Origin: DASTQL01 sp035462845
GTDB lineage: Bacteria; Actinomycetota; Actinomycetes; Jiangellales; Jiangellaceae
Reading direction: 5' to 3'
Assembly: GCA_035462845.1 (NCBI GenBank)
Contig: DATHTV010000059.1
Coordinates: forward strand, 1 to 17,974
DNA: 17,974 nt
Below, one piece after another: positions 1 through 7,632 of the stretch; position 1 is the stretch's first letter; the number at the start of each line of letters is the position of its first letter. Both the position numbers and the translations under genes were made by a program. The notes under the pieces are model-generated. The model did no database searches. It was not told where the DNA came from and worked only from the letters and a program-made list of their open reading frames with translations.

Positions 1-3000
1 CCGACGGCGGGCTGCTGACCCAGGCCCCGCCCAACCCCGGCGCGGGCTGGTACTCGCTGGCCACCGGCGCGTGGCCGGGCGTCCACGGCTCGACCAACAA
101 CACGTTCCACGTCAACGGCCAGCCCTTCGCCAACCGGACGGCCGCGTTCGACCCCGGGGTCGTGCAGGCGGAGACGATCGCGCAGTCGGCCGAGCGCGGC
201 GGCACGAAGGTCGCCCAGGTCGAGTGGGCCGGTGGCCGGGTCGGCGTCATCGACGGGCCGACCATCGACTTCCGCACCTTCCACTCCGGCCGCGGAGTCG
301 CCACGAACTACATCGCCCCCACTGACGACGCCGGCTTCACCGCCGCCTTCGGCCTCCAGTTCGACCACCCAGCCGGCTTCGCCGGTCAGCCGCCGTTCCC
401 GGCCGCCGCTCCTGCACCCGCCACCGGGTGGACGGACGTGCCGGCCTCGTACAGCCCGGCGCAGGAGATGCGGCTGCGCGTGCTCGACGCGGGGGTCGAC
501 AAGTACGGGCTCAACGCCTACCTCTACGACAGCACGAACAACGCGACGGTCGACTACGACCGGGTGCTGCTCGCGCCCGGGAAGGACGGCTCGGCGAGGG
601 TCGGAGACCTCGCCGCCGGCGAGTGGGCCGACGTCAAGGTGACGGTCAGCGGCGGGGCGCTGAACGGCCTGACCGCGGGGATGCTGGTCAAGGTCGAGAC
701 GCTCACCGGCGACCTGTCCCAGGTGCGGCTCTTCCACACGTCGGTCACGCGCGCCATCGCGACCTGGCCTGGCTGGAGCGAGCCCGGCTTCACGGGGGAC
801 TTCGCGGAGTACCTGGCGCAGACGTTCCCGACCTCGACAGCCGCCGACTTCGCCATCCTCGAGGCCGGCATCGTCAGCGAGGAGACCTACGTCGAGCAGG
901 GCCTCTACTGGGAGACCGGCCACCGCCCGATGCTCGAGTACGTGGTGCGGAAGTACCAGCCCGACCTGCTGCTCGCGGGCTACCCCACGACCGACGAGTT
1001 CCAGCACCAGTTCCTCGGCCTGGTCACCCCGACCCTGCCCGGCGGCGCGCCGAACCCCGCGTACGACGACGTGCAGTCGAACGGGACGCCGGACGGGCGG
1101 GTCGCCCAGCGCCAGGCCTTCCTCGACACTGCCTACCGGGGCGCCGACGAGGTGCTGCGGGTGGCCCGGTCGCTGATGGGCAAGGACCCGGCGACGTTCG
1201 TGGCCTCGGACCACGGCTTCGCCCCGCAGTTCCTGGCGATCGACGCGAGCAAGGTGCTGGTCGACCTCGGCCTGCTCTCCCGGCCGCAGACCTCGAACTG
1301 CCGCCCCGCGACCGGCGAGACGATCGGCAAGGCCAAGGCGTGCTGGGCCGGCGGGACGGTGCAGGTCTACCTGAACCTGGTCGGGCGCGACCCGGCCGGC
1401 GGCGGCTTCCAGCAGGTGCCCGCGGCAGACGAGGCGGCCACGGTGGCGCAGATCCGGGCTGCGTTCGCAGCCCTCACCGACCCGAACGACTGGACCGGCG
1501 ACGGCCAGCCGGAGGGCTGGAAGGTCGTCGACCGGACCTACACCAAGGCCGAGGCCCGCTACATCCCCAACGGCCCAGGCTCGACCGCCGACATGGCCCA
1601 CCCCACCCGTACGGGCGACCTGGTCGTCTTCTCCTACCCGCCGTACCAGTTCGACGCGGCGACGCCGGGGACCCTGGTGGCCCGGTCGGCGTTCTTCGGC
1701 CAGCACGGGTACGTGCCGGACGTGCAGGACCTCGCCGCGAACGTCAACATGCGGGCGACGTTCCTCGCCGGCGGCAAGGGCATCGCCAAGGGCACGGTGG
1801 ATGCCCGGACGATCGACCTGGCGTCGACCCTCGCCTACCTGATGCGAGTCCCGTCCCCGCAGCACTCGCAGGGCCGGGTGCTCCGGGAGGTTCTCGACGG
1901 GGGTCCGTCGGTGAAGGCGGTGTCGCTCGTCGGGCTCACCGACTTCCACGGCCAGCTCGAGCCCACCTCGTACACGCTGGACGGGCGCAACGTATCCGTC
2001 GGCGGCGCCGCGCAGCTGGGGACGCTGTTCGACGAGGAGCTCGCGGCGCTACCCGGACCCGGCCTGCTGCTCGCCTCCGGGGACAACGTCGGCGCCTCCC
2101 CGGCCAACTCCGGGCTGCTCCAGGACATGCCGGCGATCGACGTGGAGAACGCCTGGGGTCTGGACGCCACCTCGCTCGGAAACCACGAGTTCGACTACGG
2201 CGTGGACCGGCTCAAGGCCCACGTCGCACGGGCGGACTTCCCGTTCCTCGCCACGAACGTCGTCGAGACGGCGACCGGCCAGATCCCCGACTACCTCGAG
2301 CCGTCGAAGGTCTTCACCGTCGACGGGATCCGCGTGGGTGTCATCGGGGCCGAGCTCGAGAACACCCCGGAGCTGGTGAGCGCGGGGGCGACCGCCGGTC
2401 TGACCTTCCTGCCCGAGGCCCAGGGGATCAGGGCCGAGTCCGAGCGGCTCCGGAACCTGGGTGTCAAGGTCCAGGTCGTCGTCGTCCACCAGGGCGCCAA
2501 CGTCGGCAACAACGCCGTCGCCGGCACGCCGCCCGCGCCGTGGGACGGACCGATCATCGACATCACCGAGCAGCTCCAGGACACGACCGTCGACCTCGTG
2601 CTGGCCGGGCACACGCACCGGATCGCCAACACCGTGGTCGGGCGCATCCCGGTGGCCGAAGGCCTCAACGCCGGGGCGAGCTACAGCGTCGCCCAGCTCA
2701 TGGTGCAGGGCGGCGACGTCCAGTGGGTCGGCGCCGCCACCCGGGTGGCCAAGAACCTCGGCGTCGCCCAGCGCGCGGACGTCAAGGCGATCGTCGACGA
2801 CGCCAACGCGCAGACCGCGGTGCTGCGCAACCAGGTGATCGGCACCCAGCAGTTCGACATCCGACGGGCGCCGACCCGGCTCTTCGAGTCGGCGATGGGC
2901 AACATGGTCGCCGACGCCATGCGGCTGAAGTACCCCGGCGTGGACGCCGCCTACACGAACTCCGGCGGCCTGCGAGCCGACCTGCTCTGTGCCCCGCCGG

Positions 3001-3467
3001 CGGCCGGCGAGCAGCCGTGCGAGATCACCTGGGGCGAGATGTTCTCGGTCCTGCCGTTCGGCAACCGGACGGTGATCGAGACGATCACGGGGGCTCAGCT
3101 CGAGCAGGCGTTCCTGAACGGCTTCACGCCGTTCTGCTTCCCAGGTTTCCCCGGCGGCACCGGCCGGTTCCCGCAGGTGTCCGGGCTGAGGGTGACCTTC
3201 GCCTGCAACGGCACCACTCCGGTAGTGACGGGAATGTGGAAGACGCCGCAGGGCATCGGCGGCCCGCAGACACCGATCGGGCCGGCCGACACCGTACGGC
3301 TCGTCACGAACGACTTCATGTACACCGGCGGCGACGGCTACACGGTGCTGACCCAGGGGACGAACGTGCTCCAGCCGGGTGACGACCTGCTCCAGGTGGC
3401 CATCGACTACGTGGCCGCCAGCTCGCCGGTCGGGCCGGTCGTCGAAGGGCGCATCGTCGGGCCGTAA
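1..3467 (+). CDS. Alkaline phosphatase/phosphodiesterase fused to 5'-nucleotidase (5' partial)
   Basis: The frame is already open at the window edge (first full codon at nt 3), so 1154 residues are visible and the N-terminus, including any signal peptide, lies outside. The first half resembles the alkaline phosphatase/type I phosphodiesterase superfamily: GAGWYSLATG and WPGVHGSTNN near the edge, a D331-EFQ-H335 metal pair and S402-D-H-G. After a short linker (about residues 620-640) a calcineurin-like 5'-nucleotidase begins: TDFHGQ (from 646), GNHE (N727, H728), a histidine in VVVVHQGAN and GHTH (869-872). The 5'-nucleotidase C-terminal substrate domain follows, with NSGGLR (N986), LPFGN and a TGGDGY segment near the end. 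The family role is hydrolysis of phosphate esters and nucleotides outside the membrane; a secreted location is inferred. The nucleophile of the first domain cannot be assigned with certainty. The two domain assignments are firm, the joint substrate unknown. Confidence 0.92.
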   Translation, partial: DGGLLTQAPPNPGAGWYSLATGAWPGVHGSTNNTFHVNGQPFANRTAAFDPGVVQAETIAQSAERGGTKVAQVEWAGGRVGVIDGPTIDFRTFHSGRGVATNYIAPTDDAGFTAAFGLQFDHPAGFAGQPPFPAAAPAPATGWTDVPASYSPAQEMRLRVLDAGVDKYGLNAYLYDSTNNATVDYDRVLLAPGKDGSARVGDLAAGEWADVKVTVSGGALNGLTAGMLVKVETLTGDLSQVRLFHTSVTRAIATWPGWSEPGFTGDFAEYLAQTFPTSTAADFAILEAGIVSEETYVEQGLYWETGHRPMLEYVVRKYQPDLLLAGYPTTDEFQHQFLGLVTPTLPGGAPNPAYDDVQSNGTPDGRVAQRQAFLDTAYRGADEVLRVARSLMGKDPATFVASDHGFAPQFLAIDASKVLVDLGLLSRPQTSNCRPATGETIGKAKACWAGGTVQVYLNLVGRDPAGGGFQQVPAADEAATVAQIRAAFAALTDPNDWTGDGQPEGWKVVDRTYTKAEARYIPNGPGSTADMAHPTRTGDLVVFSYPPYQFDAATPGTLVARSAFFGQHGYVPDVQDLAANVNMRATFLAGGKGIAKGTVDARTIDLASTLAYLMRVPSPQHSQGRVLREVLDGGPSVKAVSLVGLTDFHGQLEPTSYTLDGRNVSVGGAAQLGTLFDEELAALPGPGLLLASGDNVGASPANSGLLQDMPAIDVENAWGLDATSLGNHEFDYGVDRLKAHVARADFPFLATNVVETATGQIPDYLEPSKVFTVDGIRVGVIGAELENTPELVSAGATAGLTFLPEAQGIRAESERLRNLGVKVQVVVVHQGANVGNNAVAGTPPAPWDGPIIDITEQLQDTTVDLVLAGHTHRIANTVVGRIPVAEGLNAGASYSVAQLMVQGGDVQWVGAATRVAKNLGVAQRADVKAIVDDANAQTAVLRNQVIGTQQFDIRRAPTRLFESAMGNMVADAMRLKYPGVDAAYTNSGGLRADLLCAPPAAGEQPCEITWGEMFSVLPFGNRTVIETITGAQLEQAFLNGFTPFCFPGFPGGTGRFPQVSGLRVTFACNGTTPVVTGMWKTPQGIGGPQTPIGPADTVRLVTNDFMYTGGDGYTVLTQGTNVLQPGDDLLQVAIDYVAASSPVGPVVEGRIVGP

Positions 3468-3484
3468 GCCCGCCGAGCAGCCCG

Positions 3485-3547
3485 CACGGGCCGGACTTCC
3501 GCCCGTGGCCCCTCCCTGCGCACCTGCGGTAGGGAGGGGTCATGGGC
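3485..3547 (+). promoter_or_regulatory. Start-codon-sequestering hairpin with a competing upstream hairpin
   Basis: Bases 3501-3517 can pair with 3531-3547 as a 17-bp helix with only two G-U wobbles; its core, 3509-3517 (cccctccct) with 3531-3539 (agggagggg), is perfect. The 3' arm holds the Shine-Dalgarno, the ATG at 3542 and codon 2 of the permease. The 5' end of the 5' arm, gcccgtg (3501-3507), can instead pair with cacgggc (3485-3491) across a 9-nt loop, which would shorten the blocking helix. Mutually exclusive pairing of this kind is typical of translational switches. No long T run follows, so an intrinsic terminator is less natural, though actinobacterial terminators often lack one. 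The pairings are seen directly; regulation is inferred. Confidence 0.5.
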
Positions 3548-4891
3548 GACGCGCCCGCGAACACCGGCCGGGGTCACGCGCCGCTGGCGCGGACCCTGGG
3601 GCGCGGCGCGCTGCTGCTGTTCGTCGTCGGCGACATCCTCGGCGCCGGCATCTACGCGCTCACCGGGAAGGTCGCCGCGGAGGTCGGGGGAGCGCTCTGG
3701 GCTCCGTTCCTGGGCGCCTTCGTCCTCGCCGGGCTCACCGCGACCGCCTACGCCGAGCTCGTCGGGAAGTACCCGCAGGCGGCCGGAGCGGCGCTGTACG
3801 CGAACAAGGCCTTCGACCGCCCGTTCGTCACGTTCCTCGTCGCCTTCGCGGTGATGATGTCCGGCGTCACCTCGGCGGCGGCCGCCGCGAGGGCGTTCGG
3901 GGGTGACTACCTCGAGGCCTTCGTCTCGGTCCCCACCGTGGTCGCCGCACTCGGCTTCCTCGCCGTGGTCAGCCTCGTCAACTTCGTCGGCATCTCCGAG
4001 TCGGTCAAGGTCAACGTCGTCCTGACGATCGTGGAGGTCGGCGGGCTGCTGGTCGTCATCGCGATCGGTACGTGGGCGCTCGTCCAGGGCGACGGGGACC
4101 CCGGCCGGGCGCTCGAGTTCTCCGGCGAGGGGGGCGTCCTGCTCGCGCTGCTCGGCGGCACGGCGCTGGCGTTCTACGCCCTCCTCGGCTTCGAGGACTC
4201 GGTCAACCTCGCGGAGGAGACCCGCGACCCCTCGCGGGCTTTCCCCCGCGCCCTCTTCGGCGGGCTGGCGATCACCGGCGTGATCTACCTGGCGGTCGCC
4301 TTCACCTCGACCATGCTCGTCGACACCGCCACGCTCGCCGCCTCGTCGGGACCGCTGCTCGAGGTGGTCCGGGTCGCGGGTCTCGCCTTCCCGCCGACGC
4401 TCTTCGCCTTCATCGCCTTGATGGCCGTCAGCAACACGGCCCTGATGAACATGATCATGGCGTCTCGACTGGTGTACGGGATGGCGCAGGAGCGGATCGT
4501 GCCGTCGGTGCTCGGTCGTGTGCACGAGCGCCGCCGCACCCCGTGGGTGGCGATCCTGCTCACGGCGGCGGTGGCGGCCGGGCTGGTGACGACCGGGGAC
4601 CTGTCCGGGCTGGCCGACACGGCGGTCCTGCTCCTGCTGATCGTCTTCGCCGTCGTCAACGTCTCCGCGCTCGTGCTGCGGAGTGACCCGGTCGTCCACG
4701 AGCACTTCCGCGCGCCCACCTGGGCCCCCGTGCTGGGCGCGCTCGCGTGCCTCGTCCTGGCCAGCCCTCTCACCGGCCGGGACGCGTCCGTGTACGTGCG
4801 CGCCGGGGTCCTGCTGGGGATCGGGGCCCTGCTCTGGTCGCTCAACCGGCTGGCCGGTCGCCGCGAGGCGGCTGCGGTTGCCGAGCGGTAG
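3542..4891 (+). CDS. APC-family amino acid permease
   Basis: A 449-residue polytopic membrane protein of the amino acid-polyamine-organocation superfamily. The first hydrophobic helix carries DILGAGIYALTG (from D31), the glycine-rich broken helix that binds the substrate backbone in APC transporters. A conserved loop GFEDSVNLAEETRDP and about twelve hydrophobic segments follow, so the length and topology are normal for the family. It presumably imports an amino acid or amine using an ion gradient; the substrate cannot be read from sequence. The start is the ATG at 3542, preceded very closely by an AGGGAGGGG ribosome site that is itself buried in a predicted hairpin. The gene lies 74 nt after the phosphatase/nucleotidase on the same strand, so co-transcription is possible. 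Its last 50 bp overlap the convergent LuxR-type regulator. Confidence 0.93.
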   Translation: MGDAPANTGRGHAPLARTLGRGALLLFVVGDILGAGIYALTGKVAAEVGGALWAPFLGAFVLAGLTATAYAELVGKYPQAAGAALYANKAFDRPFVTFLVAFAVMMSGVTSAAAAARAFGGDYLEAFVSVPTVVAALGFLAVVSLVNFVGISESVKVNVVLTIVEVGGLLVVIAIGTWALVQGDGDPGRALEFSGEGGVLLALLGGTALAFYALLGFEDSVNLAEETRDPSRAFPRALFGGLAITGVIYLAVAFTSTMLVDTATLAASSGPLLEVVRVAGLAFPPTLFAFIALMAVSNTALMNMIMASRLVYGMAQERIVPSVLGRVHERRRTPWVAILLTAAVAAGLVTTGDLSGLADTAVLLLLIVFAVVNVSALVLRSDPVVHEHFRAPTWAPVLGALACLVLASPLTGRDASVYVRAGVLLGIGALLWSLNRLAGRREAAAVAER

Positions 4892-7175
4892 TCCACGCGG
4901 CGATCTCGGCCCGCGAGCGGAACCCCAGCCGGGTGAGGATCTGCTGCACGTGGGACTCCGCGGTCCGGGGCGAGATGACCAGCCGGGCGGCGATCTCGCG
5001 GTCGGTCAGCCCCTGGGCGATCAACTCCGCCACCTGGCGTTGCCGGCCGGTCAACGTGTCGCCTGTCCCGGTGCCCGCCGGCTCACGCGGTGACGGCACG
5101 GCGGGGCGGTCGCCCAGGGCCAGCGACACGGCCGCCGTCCGGTCGAGCGCGCTCCCCTCCCCGTACCGGCTCGCCCAGCGCCGGTCGCCGAGGGCGCGGC
5201 GGGCACGGGCCTCGTACTCGTCGCGGTAGCCGGCCAGCGGCGCGGGCAGCTCCGCGGGGATCGACCGCCAGATCGCCTCGGCGGCGCCGCTCAGCAGTGC
5301 GGTGTGCTCCCACTCGCCGCGGGCCGCGGCCGCCCAGGCGAGCGCTCCGACGCAGAGCGCGCTCCCGCTCCGGTCGTCGACCGCGCGCATGAGCCGGAGC
5401 GCGTCGCGCGCGTGCTCGGACGCGCGCCGGGCGTCACCCCGGCGCAGCTGGGCCAGTCCCAGTCCCCACAGCGCGTGGGAGCGGGTCCACGGGTCACCAC
5501 CCTCGTTGAGGGCGAGGCTCCGGTCGAACGCCTCGACGGCTGCCGCCAGGGAGCCCGCGAGGAGGGCGACCACACCGATGTCCGCCCAGCAGAACGCCGC
5601 GTACCGGGCGTCCAGCTCCTGGTGCAGCGCAGTGGCCTCACGCAGGCCACGGTCGGCGGCGTCGAGCTCCCCACGGAAGAGCGCCGCCTGCCCGAGGTAC
5701 TGCGTGGCCATCGCGGTCACGAACTTCTGCCCGGTCTCGGTGCCCAGGTCGCGGGCTTCCTCGAGCAGCGGGACCGCTGCCCCGGGATCGGTGGCCGCCA
5801 GCGCGAGGTAGCCCGCCGCGGCCAGCCCGCGGGCCCGGACCGCAGGCGGCTGCGGCAGCCGGAGCAGCGCCTCGAGCCAGCGACGGCCCTCGCCGAGGTG
5901 CCCCCGGGCCTCCCAGTAGAGCCAGAGGTCGGCAGCCATGCCCAGGCCCGTCGGCTCCTCGCCTGGAGTGTCGAGGCAGTAGGCCAAGGCCGCGCTGATC
6001 TGCGGGTGGACGTCGGCGAGCCGGTCGAATGCGGCCACCTGGCCCGCCCCGATGAACTCGGGCACCGTCGACGCGGCGAGGTGGCTGCACCAGTCCCGGT
6101 GCCGGCGCCGCACGAGCGGTTCCTCCCCGGACGCCGCGAGGAGGTCCAGCCCGAAGGCGCGCACGGTCTCGAGCATCCGGAACCGTGCGCCGAGTGGGCC
6201 CGGTGAGGCCTCGAGCACCGAGGCGTCGACGAGACCCTCGAGCGCGTCGAGGACCTCGACCTGGGGCAGGTCCTCGTCGGCGCAGACCACCTCCGCGGGC
6301 TCCAGGCCGAAGTCGCCGGCGAACACCGCCGCCCGCCGCCAGAGGACGCGCTCCGGGCCGGCCAGCAGCTCGAGGCTCCACTCCATCGTGGCGCGGAGCG
6401 TGCGGTGCCGTTCCGGCGCGGTCGTCCCGCTGCGGCGCAGCAGCCGGAACCGGTCGTCGAGCCGGCTCACCACCTCGGCCGGGCTCAGGGTGCGCAGCCG
6501 GACGGCCGCGAGCTCGATGGCCAGCGGCAGCCCGTCCAGCCGCCGGCAGAGCTCGGCCAGGTCGCCGGCATGGGCGGAGGTCAGGTCAAGGCCTGGCGCG
6601 ACCGCGCGAGCGCGCTGCTCCAGCAGCCGTACGGCGTCGGACGCGAGCAGCTCCTCCGGTGACCCGGTCGGGGGCGTCGACATGGGCGGCACCGCGAGCA
6701 GCACCTCGCCGTCGACGTCGAGCGGCCGGCGGCTGGTCGCCAGCACCCTCAGGCGGGGGCACGAGGTGAGCAACGAGTGCACGAGCACCGCGGAGGCGTC
6801 CCGGACCTGCTCGCAGTTGTCGAGCACGAGGAGGAGGTGGCGGTCGCCGACGACCTCCGACAGGCCGGCCGTCAGCCACCGTCCGGAGACGTCCGGGACG
6901 TCGAGCGCCGCGGCCACCTGCTGCACCACGAGCGCCGCCTCGCGGACGGCCGACAGGTCGGCCACCGCCGTTCCGTCGGGGAACAGTCGGCGCAGGTCGG
7001 CGGCGGCCCGCAGGGCGAGCCGCGTCTTGCCCACCCCACCGGGTCCGACCATCGTGACCAGTCGCGCCTCCGACAGCAGCCGCCGCACCGCCGCGAGCTC
7101 CTGTCGCCGGCCGACGAAGGAGCTGCGCTCCGCCGGCAGACCCGACCGCCCCTCGTCCACGCCGCGACCGGCCAT
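4842..7175 (-). CDS. LuxR-family regulator with N-terminal AAA/NB-ARC ATPase domain
   Basis: A 777-residue signal-transduction ATPase. After a short leader it has FVGRRQEL, a Walker A loop GPGGVGKT (44-51), a Walker B LLLVLDN (114-120), an RVLATSRRPL sensor motif and GLPLAIELAA. The middle (about 400-650) is alanine- and leucine-rich helical sequence like the TPR-type sensor regions of this family. The C-terminus (708 onward) is a LuxR helix-turn-helix: LTGRQRQVAELIAQGLTDRE, then ARLVISPRTAESHVQQIL. Such proteins are thought to bind an inducer or partner, exchange ATP and activate promoters. The ATG at 7175 has no clear ribosome site, so the mRNA may be leaderless. It faces the small-protein/protease operon across a gap containing an inverted repeat, making that operon a plausible target. 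Its stop lies inside the convergent permease gene. Confidence 0.93.
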   Translation of the reverse strand: MAGRGVDEGRSGLPAERSSFVGRRQELAAVRRLLSEARLVTMVGPGGVGKTRLALRAAADLRRLFPDGTAVADLSAVREAALVVQQVAAALDVPDVSGRWLTAGLSEVVGDRHLLLVLDNCEQVRDASAVLVHSLLTSCPRLRVLATSRRPLDVDGEVLLAVPPMSTPPTGSPEELLASDAVRLLEQRARAVAPGLDLTSAHAGDLAELCRRLDGLPLAIELAAVRLRTLSPAEVVSRLDDRFRLLRRSGTTAPERHRTLRATMEWSLELLAGPERVLWRRAAVFAGDFGLEPAEVVCADEDLPQVEVLDALEGLVDASVLEASPGPLGARFRMLETVRAFGLDLLAASGEEPLVRRRHRDWCSHLAASTVPEFIGAGQVAAFDRLADVHPQISAALAYCLDTPGEEPTGLGMAADLWLYWEARGHLGEGRRWLEALLRLPQPPAVRARGLAAAGYLALAATDPGAAVPLLEEARDLGTETGQKFVTAMATQYLGQAALFRGELDAADRGLREATALHQELDARYAAFCWADIGVVALLAGSLAAAVEAFDRSLALNEGGDPWTRSHALWGLGLAQLRRGDARRASEHARDALRLMRAVDDRSGSALCVGALAWAAAARGEWEHTALLSGAAEAIWRSIPAELPAPLAGYRDEYEARARRALGDRRWASRYGEGSALDRTAAVSLALGDRPAVPSPREPAGTGTGDTLTGRQRQVAELIAQGLTDREIAARLVISPRTAESHVQQILTRLGFRSRAEIAAWTTARQPQPPRGDRPAG

Positions 7176-7183
7176 GTGCCGAC

Positions 7184-7210
7184 GGTACGGGGTCGGCCAG
7201 GACCCGTACC
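7184..7210. promoter_or_regulatory. 8-bp inverted repeat in divergent promoter gap (candidate operator)
   Basis: ggtacggg (7184-7191) and cccgtacc (7203-7210) are perfect reverse complements around an 11-bp spacer. The element starts 9 bp upstream of the regulator ATG (minus strand) and ends 7 bp before the Shine-Dalgarno of the leader ORF (plus strand). A protein bound here could affect both directions. The symmetry is seen; the binding protein, perhaps the adjacent LuxR-type regulator, is inferred. No convincing -10/-35 pair could be assigned. Confidence 0.45.
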
Positions 7211-7229
7211 CGTCTCCGGAGGACTACGG

Positions 7230-7268
7230 ATGTCCTGGTCGGCCCGCCGGACGACCGTGGAACCGTGA
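7230..7268 (+). CDS. 12-residue leader ORF overlapping the next start
   Basis: ATG at 7230 follows ggagga (7218-7223) with a 6-nt gap, the best ribosome site in this region. It encodes MSWSARRTTVEP and ends in TGA at 7266-7268, which overlaps the GTG start (7265-7267) of the downstream gene as GTGA. That gene has no convincing ribosome site of its own, so ribosomes terminating here could reinitiate on it. The peptide shows no run of a single amino acid that would suggest classical attenuation. The role in translational coupling is inferred. An alternative is that the SD/ATG combination is fortuitous. Confidence 0.45.
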   Translation: MSWSARRTTVEP

Positions 7269-7630
7269 ACGGACGACCACGACCGCCCGGACCGGCCGCG
7301 TCCGGGTCCTCGTTCTTCCTCGCCGAGCTCCGTGCCGGGGCAGGCGCGGCGAGGGACGTCCCGGCCATGCACCGCGCCCTCCACCACGCGGTCACCCGGT
7401 TGCGCGGCACCGGCGCCGCCATCGAGTGGGTCGGCGCCGTCGTCGTCCCCGCCGACGGGCGCTGCCTGTGCCTGATCACCGCCGCCGACGAGGCCGACGT
7501 GGCGCTCGCGCACGACTGTGCGGGCCTGCCCCCCACGTACCAGCACGTCCGGGCCGTTCCCGAGGAGGAGCCGAGCCCGGCCCAGCGCACCACCACGACC
7601 GGCACCACCACGACCAGCGAGGAGACCTGA
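7265..7630 (+). CDS. Small DUF4242-like protein
   Basis: A 121-residue soluble protein starting at GTG 7265. Residues about 15-98 look like the small ferredoxin-like fold of DUF4242/SCO4226-type proteins: FFLAELRAG, then a helix, GAAIEWVGAVVV (50-61), a strand RCLCLITAA, and ALAHDCAGLPPTYQHVRAV at the end. That family includes a nickel-binding Streptomyces protein, but no catalytic role is established, and the assignment here rests on pattern only. The last 20 residues are threonine/glutamate-rich (TTTTGTTTTSEE) and come from a short DNA repeat. It appears to be the first full-length gene of an operon: the CPBP protease ATG is 2 nt after its stop. Translation probably depends on the upstream leader ORF. 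Coding status is well supported by codon use and spacing; the family is moderately sure. Confidence 0.7.
   Translation: MNGRPRPPGPAASGSSFFLAELRAGAGAARDVPAMHRALHHAVTRLRGTGAAIEWVGAVVVPADGRCLCLITAADEADVALAHDCAGLPPTYQHVRAVPEEEPSPAQRTTTTGTTTTSEET
7588..7615 (+). repeat. Short direct repeat encoding the threonine-rich tail
   Basis: caccaccacgacc occurs at 7588-7600 and again at 7603-7615, a 15-bp period that keeps the reading frame. It encodes most of the TTTTGTTTT tail of the DUF4242-like protein. This could be slippage-generated low-complexity coding sequence; length variation among relatives would be expected. Confidence 0.6.
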
Positions 7631-7632
7631 CG

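Noticed and set aside
428..3382. 984-codon plus-strand frame inside the phosphatase/nucleotidase gene
   Set aside because: It is Arg/Pro/Gly-rich with no recognisable domain, while the overlapping frame shows two complete enzyme families.
3407..4705. Long minus-strand open frame (432 codons) opposite the permease
   Set aside because: Its translation is a monotonous Asp/Glu/Arg/Gly/His-rich sequence without family motifs, a typical antisense shadow of a GC-rich gene encoding a membrane protein.
6052..7632. Upstream in-frame extension of the CPBP gene
   Set aside because: It is open only because it is antisense to the LuxR-type regulator; the CPBP family begins at the ATG at 7633, which has its own ribosome site.
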